This document shows positions 15,635 through 24,700 of a stretch of DNA of 64,000 bases, piece after piece. The notes beneath the pieces were generated by a model, which saw nothing but the letters and a program-made list of their open reading frames with translations, was not told the origin of the DNA and searched no databases. The position numbers and the translations under genes were made by a program. This stretch comes from Bradyrhizobium retamae (GTDB lineage Bacteria > Pseudomonadota > Alphaproteobacteria > Rhizobiales > Xanthobacteraceae). Positions within the stretch are counted from its first letter, which is position 1, and the number at the start of each line of letters is the position of its first letter. Location: contig NZ_LLYA01000181.1 in assembly GCF_001440415.1 (NCBI RefSeq), forward strand, positions 186,001 through 250,000. The letters run 5' to 3'.

Positions 15635-15850
15635 ATGAAGGATTTTGCAAACGCGTCGTTCCCGCCCGAGGTCATCTCGGTGATGGAGCAGGCGCTTGAC
15701 GCCGCCGTCGCTACGCTCCCGGAGCCCGTCCATTCCCACCACGTTCAATTGATCGCGGAGGCGATCCTGCGCGCCGCTCACAGCGGAGAGCGTGACCCGG
15801 TTGTCCTGCAACGGCTCGCTTTGCTGGAACTGCAGCTTCATCCTCGATGA
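15635..15850 (+). CDS. conserved small hypothetical protein (VATLPEPV family)
   Basis: A 71-residue soluble helical protein: FPPEVISVMEQALDAA, VATLPEPVHS, then LIAEAILRAA and ERDPVVLQRLALLELQ. The pattern resembles a small-protein family I recall as common in Bradyrhizobium, with no assigned function. ATG 15635 is the only start in frame with it. The ribosome site is weak. No membrane segment or Cys. It is followed directly by a dispersed repeat copy. Confidence 0.72.
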   Translation: MKDFANASFPPEVISVMEQALDAAVATLPEPVHSHHVQLIAEAILRAAHSGERDPVVLQRLALLELQLHPR

Positions 15851-15854
15851 TAGC

Positions 15855-15976
15855 TATAGCGTTTTTCAGCGAAAGCCTGCCCCGGACTTGATCCGGGGTG
15901 GGACACCGGTTCGTGTCAGGAAAACGCGTCAGAACAAGAATCTAGAGCCCGGTTCTGATTCAATCAGAACCGAAAA
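15855..15976 (+). repeat. dispersed intergenic repeat, copy A
   Basis: Contains CAGCGAAAGCCTGCCCCGG, a stem CCCCGGACTTGATCCGGGG, and AAAACGCGTCAGAACAAG. It shares these blocks with copies at 39859 and, inverted, at 57579. It ends in a perfect 11-bp hairpin (15950-15960 with 15962-15972) that may also stop transcription. Confidence 0.68.
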
Positions 15977-15998
15977 GGCGCGAGCCGCCTTCGCTTGC

Positions 15999-16460
15999 TC
16001 AAGCGCTCTTTGATTTCTTCCGAGCGCTGGCGGGACGCTTCGACGTATTCAGTGCCACGGCCTCGCGAATGAGCGCCTTCAATGCCTTTTCGTCGATCTT
16101 GTCGCCTTCATGGAAATCGATGGCGCGCCGGGTATTGCCCTCCAGGCTGGAGTTGAAGAGGCCTGACGGATCCTCCAGCGAGGCGCCCTTGGCGAAGGTC
16201 ATCTTCACGGCCGCCTTGTAGGTCTCTCCGGTACAGATGATGCCGTCGTGTTCCCACACCGGAACGCCGCGCCACTTCCACTCCTCGACCACTTCGGGAT
16301 CGGCCTGCTTGATGATGCTTCGGATCCGCGCAAGCATCTCGCCGCGCCAATCGCCCAACTCCTTGATCCGCGCATCGATGTGCTGAGAGGGAGAGCTTCC
16401 ACCTTTTGCTTCGCTCGCGCCGCTCTTCTTCATTGTGGCTTTCTTCTTGGCTGTTGTCAT
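15999..16460 (-). CDS. DUF1801 domain protein
   Basis: A 153-residue protein with a Lys/Ser-rich N-terminus and a DUF1801 (YdhG-like) domain: GEMLARIRSIIKQADPEVVEEWKWRGVPVW, then KMTFAKGASLEDPSGLFN. Unlike the upstream DUF1801 gene it has a basic C-terminal tail (SARKKSKSA). Its biochemical role is not known. It is the last gene of the five-gene ArsR operon (4 bases after the preceding gene) and starts at ATG 16460. Confidence 0.85.
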   Translation of the reverse strand: MTTAKKKATMKKSGASEAKGGSSPSQHIDARIKELGDWRGEMLARIRSIIKQADPEVVEEWKWRGVPVWEHDGIICTGETYKAAVKMTFAKGASLEDPSGLFNSSLEGNTRRAIDFHEGDKIDEKALKALIREAVALNTSKRPASARKKSKSA

Positions 16461-16464
16461 ACGC

Positions 16465-16938
16465 TCACAATCGTTCGCCGGGCAATTGGCTCGCCTGCTT
16501 CACCCAGGCAACAAGCTGCGCTTCGTCAAGGCCGTCCTCATAGATGTCGAGATAGCGCACTTCCTTGTGCTTGGACTCGCCGGGCGGAAGAGGGTGGAGC
16601 GACGTGCCGCGGAAGAAGGTCACTTTGACGTACTTGGTGAAGCAATGGAAGGCGATGAACCAGCCGCCCTGGTCCTCGACGCCATAAAAGGGCGTGTTCC
16701 ATTTGACCGCCTTGTGCACGCCGGGGACGGTGCGGACGATCAGCGCGTCGAGGTGGCGCCCGACGTCGCGTTTCCAACCCGGCATGGCCGCGATGTAGGC
16801 CTGCACGGGGGCATCGCCGTATCCCTTTGCGATCTGAGGATTGCCGCCTGAGAGGAGGGTAGGCTTTGTTGCTGCGGGCCGCTTGGCCGCGGCCTTCTTC
16901 GCGGCCTTCGCCGGCCTTCTCGATGTCGTTTGCGCCAT
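16465..16938 (-). CDS. DUF1801 domain protein with Ala/Lys-rich N-terminus
   Basis: A 157-residue protein. The first 25 residues are a low-complexity Lys/Ala tail (KAAKKAAAKRPA), after which the DUF1801 fold follows: YIAAMPGWKRDVGRHLDAL, VKWNTPFYGVED, KVTFFRGTSLHPLPPGES. It is distinct from its neighbour DUF1801 at 15999. The tail may bind nucleic acid or membranes, but this is inference. ATG 16938 follows AGGGAT. It is 25 bases after the small membrane protein in the same operon. Confidence 0.83.
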   Translation of the reverse strand: MAQTTSRRPAKAAKKAAAKRPAATKPTLLSGGNPQIAKGYGDAPVQAYIAAMPGWKRDVGRHLDALIVRTVPGVHKAVKWNTPFYGVEDQGGWFIAFHCFTKYVKVTFFRGTSLHPLPPGESKHKEVRYLDIYEDGLDEAQLVAWVKQASQLPGERL

Positions 16939-16963
16939 CGCGTTGATCCCTGTCGCCGCTGCG

Positions 16964-17170
16964 TCAGCCGCTGCGCCATTTGGCGGCATAGGGTAGCACG
17001 AACATGTACAGACCCGTGAACAGGAGCAAAAACAGCGGGAGCAGCGGCGAGTAGACAACCAAGGTCGGAGGTTCCCCCAATCCCATGGTGACGAAGTTGG
17101 CGATGACGGTCGCCGTAAAGGCGATCGACAGCCAGCGGTGGATTTGCCGAACCCAGTTATTCCAATTCAA
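16964..17170 (-). CDS. 68-residue two-span membrane protein
   Basis: MNWNNWVRQIHRWLSIAF then TATVIANFV forms span 1, and LPLFLLLFTGLYMFVL span 2, with a short loop (GLGEPPTLV) between. It starts at TTG 17170 with a strong AAAGGAGG site five bases before, which fixes this start over the longer open frame. It sits between the SRPBCC and DUF1801 genes. The WIRxIHRW-like N-terminus recalls PepSY-type or DUF2271-like membrane proteins, but the family was not identified. Confidence 0.72.
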   Translation of the reverse strand: MNWNNWVRQIHRWLSIAFTATVIANFVTMGLGEPPTLVVYSPLLPLFLLLFTGLYMFVLPYAAKWRSG

Positions 17171-17214
17171 TGCGACCTCCTTTGAAAGCGAGTGGAAGCG
17201 TAACGCTGCGGATT

Positions 17215-17646
17215 TCAGTCCGTCCGCGCGACGAGCTCTTCCAGCTTCGCGAAGAATTGCTGCCATCCGGCGTGGGCGCCGCCATAGGCCTGCTTCTGAT
17301 CCGGCCGGAAACCCGACTGCTCCATGCGCAGGAGGGTCCCCGTGCGCGTTGGCGTGAGCGTAAACGTCACCACGCTCTGCAGATCGTAGGCCGCATCGTC
17401 GTGCTTGAAATTCCAGGTGTAGGAGAGCGTCTTGTTCGGCTCGATGGCGAGGACCTCGCAGTCGAGCACGCCGCCCCATTCGCCGCGAAGATTGAAGCGA
17501 TGGCCAACAGTCGGCTTGAAGTCGTTCTTCATCAGCCACTCCTCGATCAGGTGCGGTTGCGTCAGCGCGCGCCACAGCTTTTCCGGCGGATGAGCTATTT
17601 CGCGTTCGACAACGACGGAACGCGTTTCGGTCGCACGATTGGTCAT
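17215..17646 (-). CDS. SRPBCC (AHSA1-like) domain protein (module 2)
   Basis: A 143-residue START-like protein: VEREIAHPPEKLWRALTQP, EEWLMKNDFKPTVGHRF, LSYTWNFKHD and HAGWQQFFAKLEELV. It overlaps the ArsR gene by 4 bases (ATGA, 17643-17646), so the two are translated together. This is a typical ArsR-SRPBCC pair in which the ArsR gene comes first. Ligand unknown. Confidence 0.88.
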   Translation of the reverse strand: MTNRATETRSVVVEREIAHPPEKLWRALTQPHLIEEWLMKNDFKPTVGHRFNLRGEWGGVLDCEVLAIEPNKTLSYTWNFKHDDAAYDLQSVVTFTLTPTRTGTLLRMEQSGFRPDQKQAYGGAHAGWQQFFAKLEELVARTD

Positions 17647-17966
17647 TGGTCCATCCGTTTGAGTAGGTCTTCGAGATCGTCGAACCGCCTCTGCCAGAAG
17701 CCGGCCATCTCGCTTGTCCAGTCGATCAGCGGGGCAAGGGCGCCGAGCTGCGCGCTATAATGCGTCTGGCGGCCTTCGTGGCGATCGCGCACCAGTCCCG
17801 CCTGTTTCAGAACGCCAAGATGCTTCGAGACCGCCGGCTGCGAGATCCCGGCCCGGGCCGTCAGGGCCCCGACCGTCTGCTCCCCTTCGCGGCACAGCCG
17901 CTCGAAGATCGCCCGACGGGTAGGGTCGGCGAGGGTTCGAAACAGCATATCGTGGGCGTTCGGCAT
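17643..17966 (-). CDS. ArsR-family transcriptional regulator (module 2)
   Basis: A 107-residue winged helix: DMLFRTLADPTRRAIFERL, EQTVGALTARAGISQPAVSKHL, LVRDRHEGRQTHYSA. It lacks the paired Cys metal sites of ArsR/SmtB. It heads the operon ArsR-SRPBCC-membrane protein-DUF1801-DUF1801. Directly upstream are ATAACC/GGTTAT half-sites (see 17976-18100) that probably form its operator. Only a weak ribosome site precedes ATG 17966, so the message may be leaderless or poorly translated. Confidence 0.9.
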   Translation of the reverse strand: MPNAHDMLFRTLADPTRRAIFERLCREGEQTVGALTARAGISQPAVSKHLGVLKQAGLVRDRHEGRQTHYSAQLGALAPLIDWTSEMAGFWQRRFDDLEDLLKRMDQ

Positions 17967-17975
17967 CTGGAATCG

Positions 17976-18100
17976 ATAACCTCTTGGTTATGGATTAATG
18001 CATAACCGCTGAGATATGAATTGGTCAAGCGGGAACTTGAGCCTCAATACGGCACGAAAGCGCGGCGCCTGCTTGTGAAATTATGAGACCCATTGGTTAT
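17976..18100. promoter_or_regulatory. candidate ArsR operator cluster
   Basis: Four half-sites: ATAACC 17976-17981, GGTTAT 17986-17991, ATAACC 18002-18007, GGTTAT 18095-18100. The first pair forms a palindrome with 4-base spacer. They lie between the ArsR gene and the divergent methyltransferase gene, so both could be controlled. Confidence 0.62.
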
Positions 18101-18216
18101 GCGTCATCGCTACCTGTGGCCCGGGGCTGCGGGTACAAACGCGCCGACGACCTGACCATCGGCTCATTGTCGAGGACGGGACCCATGGCCACTTATGAGC
18201 GAGGAGGTGAGGGCTC

Positions 18217-18852
18217 ATGAAAGACGCCGGCCGCCAGGCCCATTGGGAGAACGTTTACACGACAAAGGGCGAGAACGAGGTTAGCTGGTTTCAGCAAAGC
18301 CCGGCTCCTTCGCTCGACCTGATCGTGCGGGCGGGGGTGACGCACAAGTCGGCCATCATCGACATCGGCGGCGGCGCCTCGCGGCTGGTCGACAGTCTCG
18401 TCGAGCAGGGATTTGAGGATGTCACCGTGCTCGATCTTTCCGCCGCGGCGTTGGCCGCTGCCAAGCGCCGCCTGGAGAGCCACCTTGGCGCCAGCGCCGA
18501 GCGGGTTAGCTGGATCGTCGCGGACGCAACGACCTGGGAGCCGGGGAGGCCCTACGACATCTGGCACGATCGGGCAGCGTTCCACTTTCTCACCGACCCA
18601 GCCGATCGCGCCGCCTACATTGAGCGCCTCAAGCGGGGCCTGAAGATCGGCGGGCACGCCATCATCGCCACTTTTGCGCTCGACGGCCCTGAAAAGTGCA
18701 GCGGCCTCCCGGTCGCGCGCTACGACAGCGAGAGTCTCGGACGGACGCTCGGCGCCGCGTTCAAGCTGGTCCATACGCAGCGGCACGAGCACGCTACCCC
18801 TTGGGAGTCCCGGCAGGCTTTTCAGTTCAGCGTGTTCCGGCGCGAGGGCTGA
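18217..18852 (+). CDS. class I SAM-dependent methyltransferase
   Basis: A 211-residue enzyme. The SAM-binding motif I is IIDIGGGASRLVDSL, followed by motif II VTVLDLSAAALAAA and a post-I acidic segment VADATTW. It resembles TehB/thiopurine-type methyltransferases (HWENVYTTKGENEVSWFQ). Such enzymes can detoxify tellurite or other chalcogenides, so a link to the adjoining metal island is plausible but not proven. Divergent from the ArsR operon; the Csp-like gene converges on it. Confidence 0.85.
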   Translation: MKDAGRQAHWENVYTTKGENEVSWFQQSPAPSLDLIVRAGVTHKSAIIDIGGGASRLVDSLVEQGFEDVTVLDLSAAALAAAKRRLESHLGASAERVSWIVADATTWEPGRPYDIWHDRAAFHFLTDPADRAAYIERLKRGLKIGGHAIIATFALDGPEKCSGLPVARYDSESLGRTLGAAFKLVHTQRHEHATPWESRQAFQFSVFRREG

Positions 18853-18860
18853 TCGCCGCG

Positions 18861-19265
18861 CTAGTGCGCCATGCCGCGTGAGACCTCCTGGCAAGCTTCC
18901 ATGCAGCGGCGGCAGCTTTCCGCGCAGATGCGGCAATGTTCGTGCATGGCTGCGTGCCGCTGGCATTCCTCCGCGCATAGCCGGCAGGCGGCGGCGCAGA
19001 CGCTGAGCATGCGGCGCATCACTTCGTCGTCGAAACCCGTTCGGCGGGTCATGATGCGGCCGGTGATATTGCAGATATCGGCGCAATCCTGGTCGAGCCG
19101 GATGCACTGGGTAAGGTCCTGTACCATGCGCTCCGACAGGCAGGCGTCGGCGCAGGAGGTGCAGGTCTGGGCGCAGGAGTAGCATTCCTCGATGCAACGG
19201 ATCAGGGCGTCGCTGATCTGGCCTTGGACGGCCGGGTGGGTGCCAATCATTTCACGGGCGTACAT
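18861..19265 (-). CDS. four-helix-bundle copper-storage-like protein (DUF326)
   Basis: A 134-residue protein with 18 Cys in CxxxCxxC-type helical spacing (C24, C28, C31, C35, C38, C42, C54, C61, C65, C90, C94, C97, C101, C111, C114, C118, C121, C125). This is the hallmark of DUF326/Csp proteins, which store many Cu(I) ions inside a helix bundle. ATG 19265 is fixed by CAAGGAG upstream. There is no signal peptide, which points to a cytosolic Csp3-like form. It ends 8 bases from the methyltransferase stop (convergent). Confidence 0.9.
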   Translation of the reverse strand: MYAREMIGTHPAVQGQISDALIRCIEECYSCAQTCTSCADACLSERMVQDLTQCIRLDQDCADICNITGRIMTRRTGFDDEVMRRMLSVCAAACRLCAEECQRHAAMHEHCRICAESCRRCMEACQEVSRGMAH

Positions 19266-19487
19266 GGCTGGGCTCCTTGCTGAGGACAGACCACCGCCGG
19301 GGGCGGTCGCTGGCTCAAGTCGCAGCGTTGAAAAATGTTCTGGGCAGCCGGCCAATATGAATTGGGGGGCAGGGGCTTTGATTCATCGCAATGCGATCTT
19401 CGTCCGCTGGCATACGTTAACGAAACCCGCGGTTTCGTGATGGAACTCCGCTTCCCATCATGGGCCGGGATGTGCGAAACTGGATCC

Positions 19488-19859
19488 GTGAAATACTCAA
19501 TTCACCTTTGCCAGCTGCTGGCGATTTTTGTGATCATCAGCCTCGTCATCGCCCCGCTCACGGCGCGGGCGAATACGGGCGCCATGGCACCAATGGCCAT
19601 GACGGCGACGTCCGATGACGCGGCCATGTCAGACGACATGCCGTGCTGCCCGGAGAAGTCGGCGCCGGTCGATTGCGACCAGTGCCCGTTGATGGCGCTT
19701 TGCGTATCGACGACGTTGCAGGCGCCGCTGCAGGCCGGCATTGCCGGAATCCAACCCGTGACTCTTCGCACGCTGCTGCCTGGCAGCGATCCGGAAGTGG
19801 AAAGCCTCGGGTACTCACCTCCGCCAAAACCTCCCCGGTTCCTGGTCCTTTCGGCGTAA
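19488..19859 (+). CDS. exported small Cys/Met-rich protein
   Basis: A 123-residue protein with a strong hydrophobic signal (IHLCQLLAIFVIISLVIA) cleaved after TARA. The mature part has a Met-rich stretch (MAPMAMTATSDDAAMSDDMP) followed by five Cys within 20 residues (CCPEK, CDQCPL, LC). This is consistent with metal handling in the periplasm. GTG 19488 gives the cleanest signal peptide; ATG 19440 and ATG 19470 in the same frame are alternatives. First of a probable run of same-strand metal genes that continues to 25.7 kb. Confidence 0.7.
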   Translation: MKYSIHLCQLLAIFVIISLVIAPLTARANTGAMAPMAMTATSDDAAMSDDMPCCPEKSAPVDCDQCPLMALCVSTTLQAPLQAGIAGIQPVTLRTLLPGSDPEVESLGYSPPPKPPRFLVLSA

Positions 19860-19933
19860 CGCCGGAATCTCGCGGCGCTTCGTGGCGTCCGCGCCATGCC
19901 GCCATAGCGGCTGACCAGTAGATCGAGGATACC

Positions 19934-20344
19934 ATGATGAAGGCTAATCAGTTTTCGCGCGGCCTGCGGGTTGCGCTGACCGGCGCTGCCCTGACATGCG
20001 CCGCGACCGTCGCGCTCGCCGATATCAAAAACTACGAGTTCAAGCTCGTCGAACCGACGGTGAAGACCGGTCGCGACAGGACGTTCGCCGTCAAGCTCGT
20101 CGACAAGACAACCGGCAAGGCCGTTCCGGACGCGGTGATCTTTGCGACGCGTCTCGATATGGCGCCGGATGCGATGCAAGAGATGGTGACCGAGCTTACG
20201 CCGCTGCCGGGATCGGAGCCGGGCACCTACCGCTTCAAGGCCGATTTCAGCATGGCCGGGCGCTGGCAATTGTCGCTCGGCGCAAAAGTGCAGGGCGAAA
20301 CCGGCACGGTCGACAACAAGCTCGTCATTCAGGCCGACAAATGA
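19934..20344 (+). CDS. FixH/YtkA-like periplasmic protein
   Basis: A 136-residue protein with a signal peptide (GLRVALTGAALTCAATVALA) then a beta-sandwich domain of the FixH/YtkA type: YEFKLVEPTVKTGRDRTFAVKLVD, TYRFKADFSMAGRWQLSL. Such proteins are found next to CusAB-like pumps and in cytochrome oxidase assembly. It carries several Met (LDMAPDAMQEM) that could bind copper. The stop overlaps the adaptor start (ATGA). Confidence 0.85.
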   Translation: MMKANQFSRGLRVALTGAALTCAATVALADIKNYEFKLVEPTVKTGRDRTFAVKLVDKTTGKAVPDAVIFATRLDMAPDAMQEMVTELTPLPGSEPGTYRFKADFSMAGRWQLSLGAKVQGETGTVDNKLVIQADK

Positions 20345-21744
20345 ACCGGTCAGCTCAGATAGCGCTCGCTGCTGCCGTCACCGCTGCCGTGATCGCTGGC
20401 GTTTTCGCGCGTCCCTATCTCTGGCCGCGCGGCGAGACCGAGCATGCCCACGTCATGGCCCAGGCGAGCGAACCGGCGGGCGCCGCGATCTACTATCAGG
20501 ATCCGGACGGCAAGCCGTTCTACTCGCTGACGCCGAAGAAGACGGCCGATGGCCGCGACTACCGCGCCGTCCCGCGGGGCGCCGACATCAGTTTTGACGA
20601 TCCGCCGCTGGAAAGCGCCGCGGCTCCGCCCACCGACCGCAAGGTCAAGTATTACCGTAACCCGATGGGGCTGCCGGATGTTTCGCCGACGCCCAAGAAG
20701 GATTCGATGGGGATGGACTACATCCCCGTCTATGAGGGCGAGGACAGCGATGACGGATCGGTCAAGGTCTCGCCGGGAAAGATTCAGCGCACCGGCGTCA
20801 AATCGGAGCCGGCGGCCACTCGCCCGATCCGGACGGTCGTGCGGGCGCCAGGCACGATCCAACTCGACGAGCGTCGAGTCTCAGTCATCGCGATGCGCGC
20901 GGAAACCTACCTGCAAACAGTTGCCGACGTCACGACTGGCACCTTTGTCAAGAAGGGGCAGCCGCTGATGCAGGTCTACAGTCCGGCTGTTTCCAGTGCG
21001 GCCGCAGAGTATGTGACGACATTGACGTCCAAGACGACGGCGGGCGAACCCTCCTACGGACGCGGTTCACGGCAGCGGTTGATGAACCTTGACGTGCCCG
21101 AAGCGGTAATCAGCGAGGTCGAGAAAACGCGGGTCGTCCCGGTGACTGTCGCCTGGTCGGCCCCACGGGACGGCATCGTGCTGGAACGCAACGCCGTCCA
21201 GGGTATGCGAGCTCAACCGGGCGACGTGCTCTTCCGCGTTGCGGATACGTCGGTGGTCTGGGCGATAATTGACATAGCCGAGCGTGATCTCGGCTCGCTT
21301 GCGGTCGGACAAGGCGTAACCGTGCGCGCGCGCAGCTTCCCGGGGCGGGACTTCTCCGGAAAGATCTCGGTCATTTATCCCCAGGTCAACCGCGAGACAC
21401 GGACAGCCCGTGTTCGCATCGAACTCGCAAATTCGGACCTCGCATTGCTGCCGGACATGTATGTGGACGCGGACGTCGAGATTGGCGGCGCGGAGCCTGT
21501 TTTGGCCGTTCCCGACAGCTCGGTGCTAGATACGGGGGCGCGCCAGGTCGTTCTAGTTGACAAGGGTGAGGGACGATTCGAGCCCCGCGAGGTCAAGATC
21601 GGCCGTCGGGGAGACGGACTCGTCGAAATCCGCAGCGGGCTAAAAGACGGAGAGCCCGTCGTCATCTCGGCCAATTTTCTAATCGATGCAGAAAGCAACC
21701 TGAAGGCGGCACTCAAGGGCTTCGCCGAGGGAGCTCAGCCATGA
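20341..21744 (+). CDS. CusB-like RND efflux periplasmic adaptor
   Basis: A 467-residue membrane-fusion protein that would link the RND pump to an outer membrane channel. It has an N-terminal anchor, then two heavy-metal-binding-like (HMBD) segments: residues about 50-77 (YYQDPDGKPFYSLTPKK) and 103-132 (YYRNPMGLPDVSPTPKK). Both lack the Cys pair of classic HMBDs, keeping Met and Asp instead. Barrel-sandwich and beta-barrel domains follow (VTTGTFVKKGQPLMQVYSP, APRDGIVLERNAVQG). The start ATG 20341 overlaps the FixH-like stop, and its own stop overlaps the pump start. Confidence 0.92.
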   Translation: MNRSAQIALAAAVTAAVIAGVFARPYLWPRGETEHAHVMAQASEPAGAAIYYQDPDGKPFYSLTPKKTADGRDYRAVPRGADISFDDPPLESAAAPPTDRKVKYYRNPMGLPDVSPTPKKDSMGMDYIPVYEGEDSDDGSVKVSPGKIQRTGVKSEPAATRPIRTVVRAPGTIQLDERRVSVIAMRAETYLQTVADVTTGTFVKKGQPLMQVYSPAVSSAAAEYVTTLTSKTTAGEPSYGRGSRQRLMNLDVPEAVISEVEKTRVVPVTVAWSAPRDGIVLERNAVQGMRAQPGDVLFRVADTSVVWAIIDIAERDLGSLAVGQGVTVRARSFPGRDFSGKISVIYPQVNRETRTARVRIELANSDLALLPDMYVDADVEIGGAEPVLAVPDSSVLDTGARQVVLVDKGEGRFEPREVKIGRRGDGLVEIRSGLKDGEPVVISANFLIDAESNLKAALKGFAEGAQP

Positions 21745-24700
21745 TTGCCCGCTTGATCGCTTGGTCGGCTCGTAACCTCCTGCTGGTGCTATTCGGCAGC
21801 GGCTTCGCCGCTGCGGCCGGCATCTACGCTCTCGTCCATCTGCCATTGGATGCCATTCCGGACCTCTCCGACACTCAGGTGATCGTCTACACGGAGTATC
21901 CGGGGCAGGCGCCTCAGGTGATCGAAGACCAGGTCACCTATCCGCTCACCACCGCGATGTTGACGGTGCCGAAATCGAAGGTGGTGCGCGGCTTTTCCTT
22001 CTTCGGCGTCTCCTTCGTCTACGTCATCTTCGAGGATGGTACCGACATCTACTGGGCGCGCTCGCGTGTGCTGGAGTTTCTCAACAGCGCCGCTTCGCGA
22101 TTGCCGTCCGGAGTCACGCCGAGCATCGGTCCCGACGCGACCGGAGTGGGGTGGGTGTACCAATATGCGGTGATATCCAAGGAACTGAATCTCGCGGATA
22201 CTCGCGCGATCCAGGACTGGAACCTGAAATTCGCGCTAGCGAAGGCCGAGGGTGTGGCCGAGATCGCAAGCGTCGGCGGATTCGTCAAGCAGTACAACGT
22301 GATACTCGACCCGCAGCGGATGCGCGATCGCGGCATCACCATGCAGAAGATGCGCGAGGCGATCCGCGCCTCCAATGCCGATGTGGGCGGCCGCACTGTC
22401 GAGCTCTCGGAATTCGAATACGTAATCCGCGGGAAGGGGTACCTGAAGAGCATCAATGATCTCGGCAACATCGTGCTGAAGACCGACAACGGAACGCCGG
22501 TGCTGGTGCGCGACGTTGCGCGCGTCGAGCTTGGTCCGGACGAAAGGCGCGGCATCGCCGACCTCAACGGCGAGGGCGAGGTGGCGAGCGGCATCGTGCT
22601 GCAGCGCTTCGGCGTGAATGCGCTCGATGTCATCGAGAACGTCAAGAAGCGGTTCAAGGAGATCGCGACCAGCCTGCCGAAATCGGTCGAGATCGTGCCG
22701 GTCTACGACCGCTCGAACCTGATTTACGCTGCGATCGATACGTTGAAGCACACGCTGGTCGAGGAAAGCATCGTCGTCGCGTTGGTGTGCATTGTGTTCC
22801 TGCTGCATGTCCGTAGCGCGCTGGTCGCGATCCTGATGCTCCCGGTCGGCGTGCTGATGGCGTTCGGCGCCATGAAGCTCCTAGGCTTAGGCTCCAACAT
22901 CATGAGCCTCGGCGGCATCGCGATCGCAATCGGCGCCATGGTCGACGCGGCGATCGTCATGATCGAGAACGCGCACAAGCATCTCGAGCGCGCCGAGCCG
23001 GGCAAATCGCGCGTCACAATCCTGATCGAGGCGGCCGCCGAGGTCGGCCCCGCGCTGTTCTTCAGCCTTTTGATCATCACCGTGTCCTTCATGCCGATCT
23101 TCACGCTGGAATCGCAGGAAGGCCGGCTGTTCAGTCCGCTCGCCTTCACCAAGACCTTTGCGATGGCGGCGGCAGCATTGCTATCGATCACGCTGGTGCC
23201 GGCACTGATGGTGATCTTTGTTCGCGGCAAGATCGTCCCCGAGCACAAGAACCCGATCAACCGTTTTCTGATCTGGGTCTATAGACCCGTGATCAAGACC
23301 GTGCTGCGGGCCAAGACGCTGGTAGTCCTGCTTGCACTTGGCGTGCTCGCTGCCTCTATCTGGCCGGCGCGCCAGCTCGGCACCGAGTTCATGCCAAATC
23401 TCAACGAGGGCACGCTGCTCTACATGCCGACAACCCTGCCGGGGATCTCGGTGACGAAAGCGTCCGAACTGATGCAGACGCAAGACCGGATCATCCGATC
23501 GTTTCCCGAGGTCGCCTCGGTCTACGGAAAGGCTGGACGGGCGGCGACCGCGACCGATCCGGCGCCGTCCGAAATGTTCGAGACGGTGGTCAATCTCAAG
23601 CCGAAGGAGCAGTGGCGCAATGGCATGACGATCGACGGCCTGATCGCCGAAATGGACAAGGCGCTGCAGTTTCCCGGCGTTTCCAACGCCTGGACCATGC
23701 CCATCAAGGCGCGCATCGACATGCTCTCGACCGGCATCCGCACGCCGATTGGCGTTAAGGTCATGGGGACCGATCTCGCCGGGATCGAGACGCTCGCCAA
23801 GCAGATCGAACAGGTGCTCAAAGCCGTCCCGGGCACGTCCTCGGCCTATGCCGAGCGCGGCCTCGGAGGCTACTACCTCGAGATCACGCCGAACCGCGAG
23901 GCGCTGGCGCGCTACGGCATCATGGTGCAGGACGTGCAGGACACCATCGCTACCGCACTCGGCGGCCAGACCGTGACCACGACCGTGGAGGGCCGCCAGC
24001 GCTTCTCCGTAAATATGCGCTACCCACGCGATCTCCGCGACAATCCGAAGGCGATCGCAAGCGACATCCTGGTGCCGATGCCGGCCGGCGGGGCGGTCCC
24101 GCTCGGCGAGGTCGCCAGCGTTGCACCGGCGCGTGGGCCGAGCTCGATCCGGACCGAGAACGGACAACTGGCGACCTACATCTATGTCGATATTCGCGAC
24201 CGCGACCTTGGCGGCTACGTCGCCGAGGCGCAACGCGCGGTGCAGGCGAGCATTCAGTTTCCTGCTGGCTATTACGTGGTCTGGAGCGGCCAGTATGAAT
24301 ATCTGGAGCGTGCGATCGCGCGGCTCAAGATCGTCGTACCGGTGACGCTTCTCATCATTTTCCTCCTGCTCTATCTCAATTTCCGCTCGGTAACCGAGAC
24401 CATGATCGTCATGCTGTCGCTGCCGTTCGCGCTGGTCGGCGGGCTGTGGCTGATGTGGTGGCTCGGCTTCAACCTCTCGGTCGCGGTTGCAGTCGGGTTC
24501 ATCGCACTCGCCGGCGTCGCCGCCGAGACCGGCGTCGTCATGCTGATCTATCTCAATCAGGCGTTGGCCGAGATCACGAAGCGACGTCAGGTCCAAGGCC
24601 AGGCGCTGACGCGAAGCGATCTCTATGACGCCATCATGGAGGGCGCGGTCGAACGCGTGCGGCCAAAGATGATGACGGTGGTGGCCATCATGGCAGGCCT

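Noticed and set aside
23181..24596. 471-residue minus-strand open frame opposite the RND pump gene
   Set aside because: Antisense shadow in a high-GC gene. Asp/His/Arg-rich, no recognisable domain.
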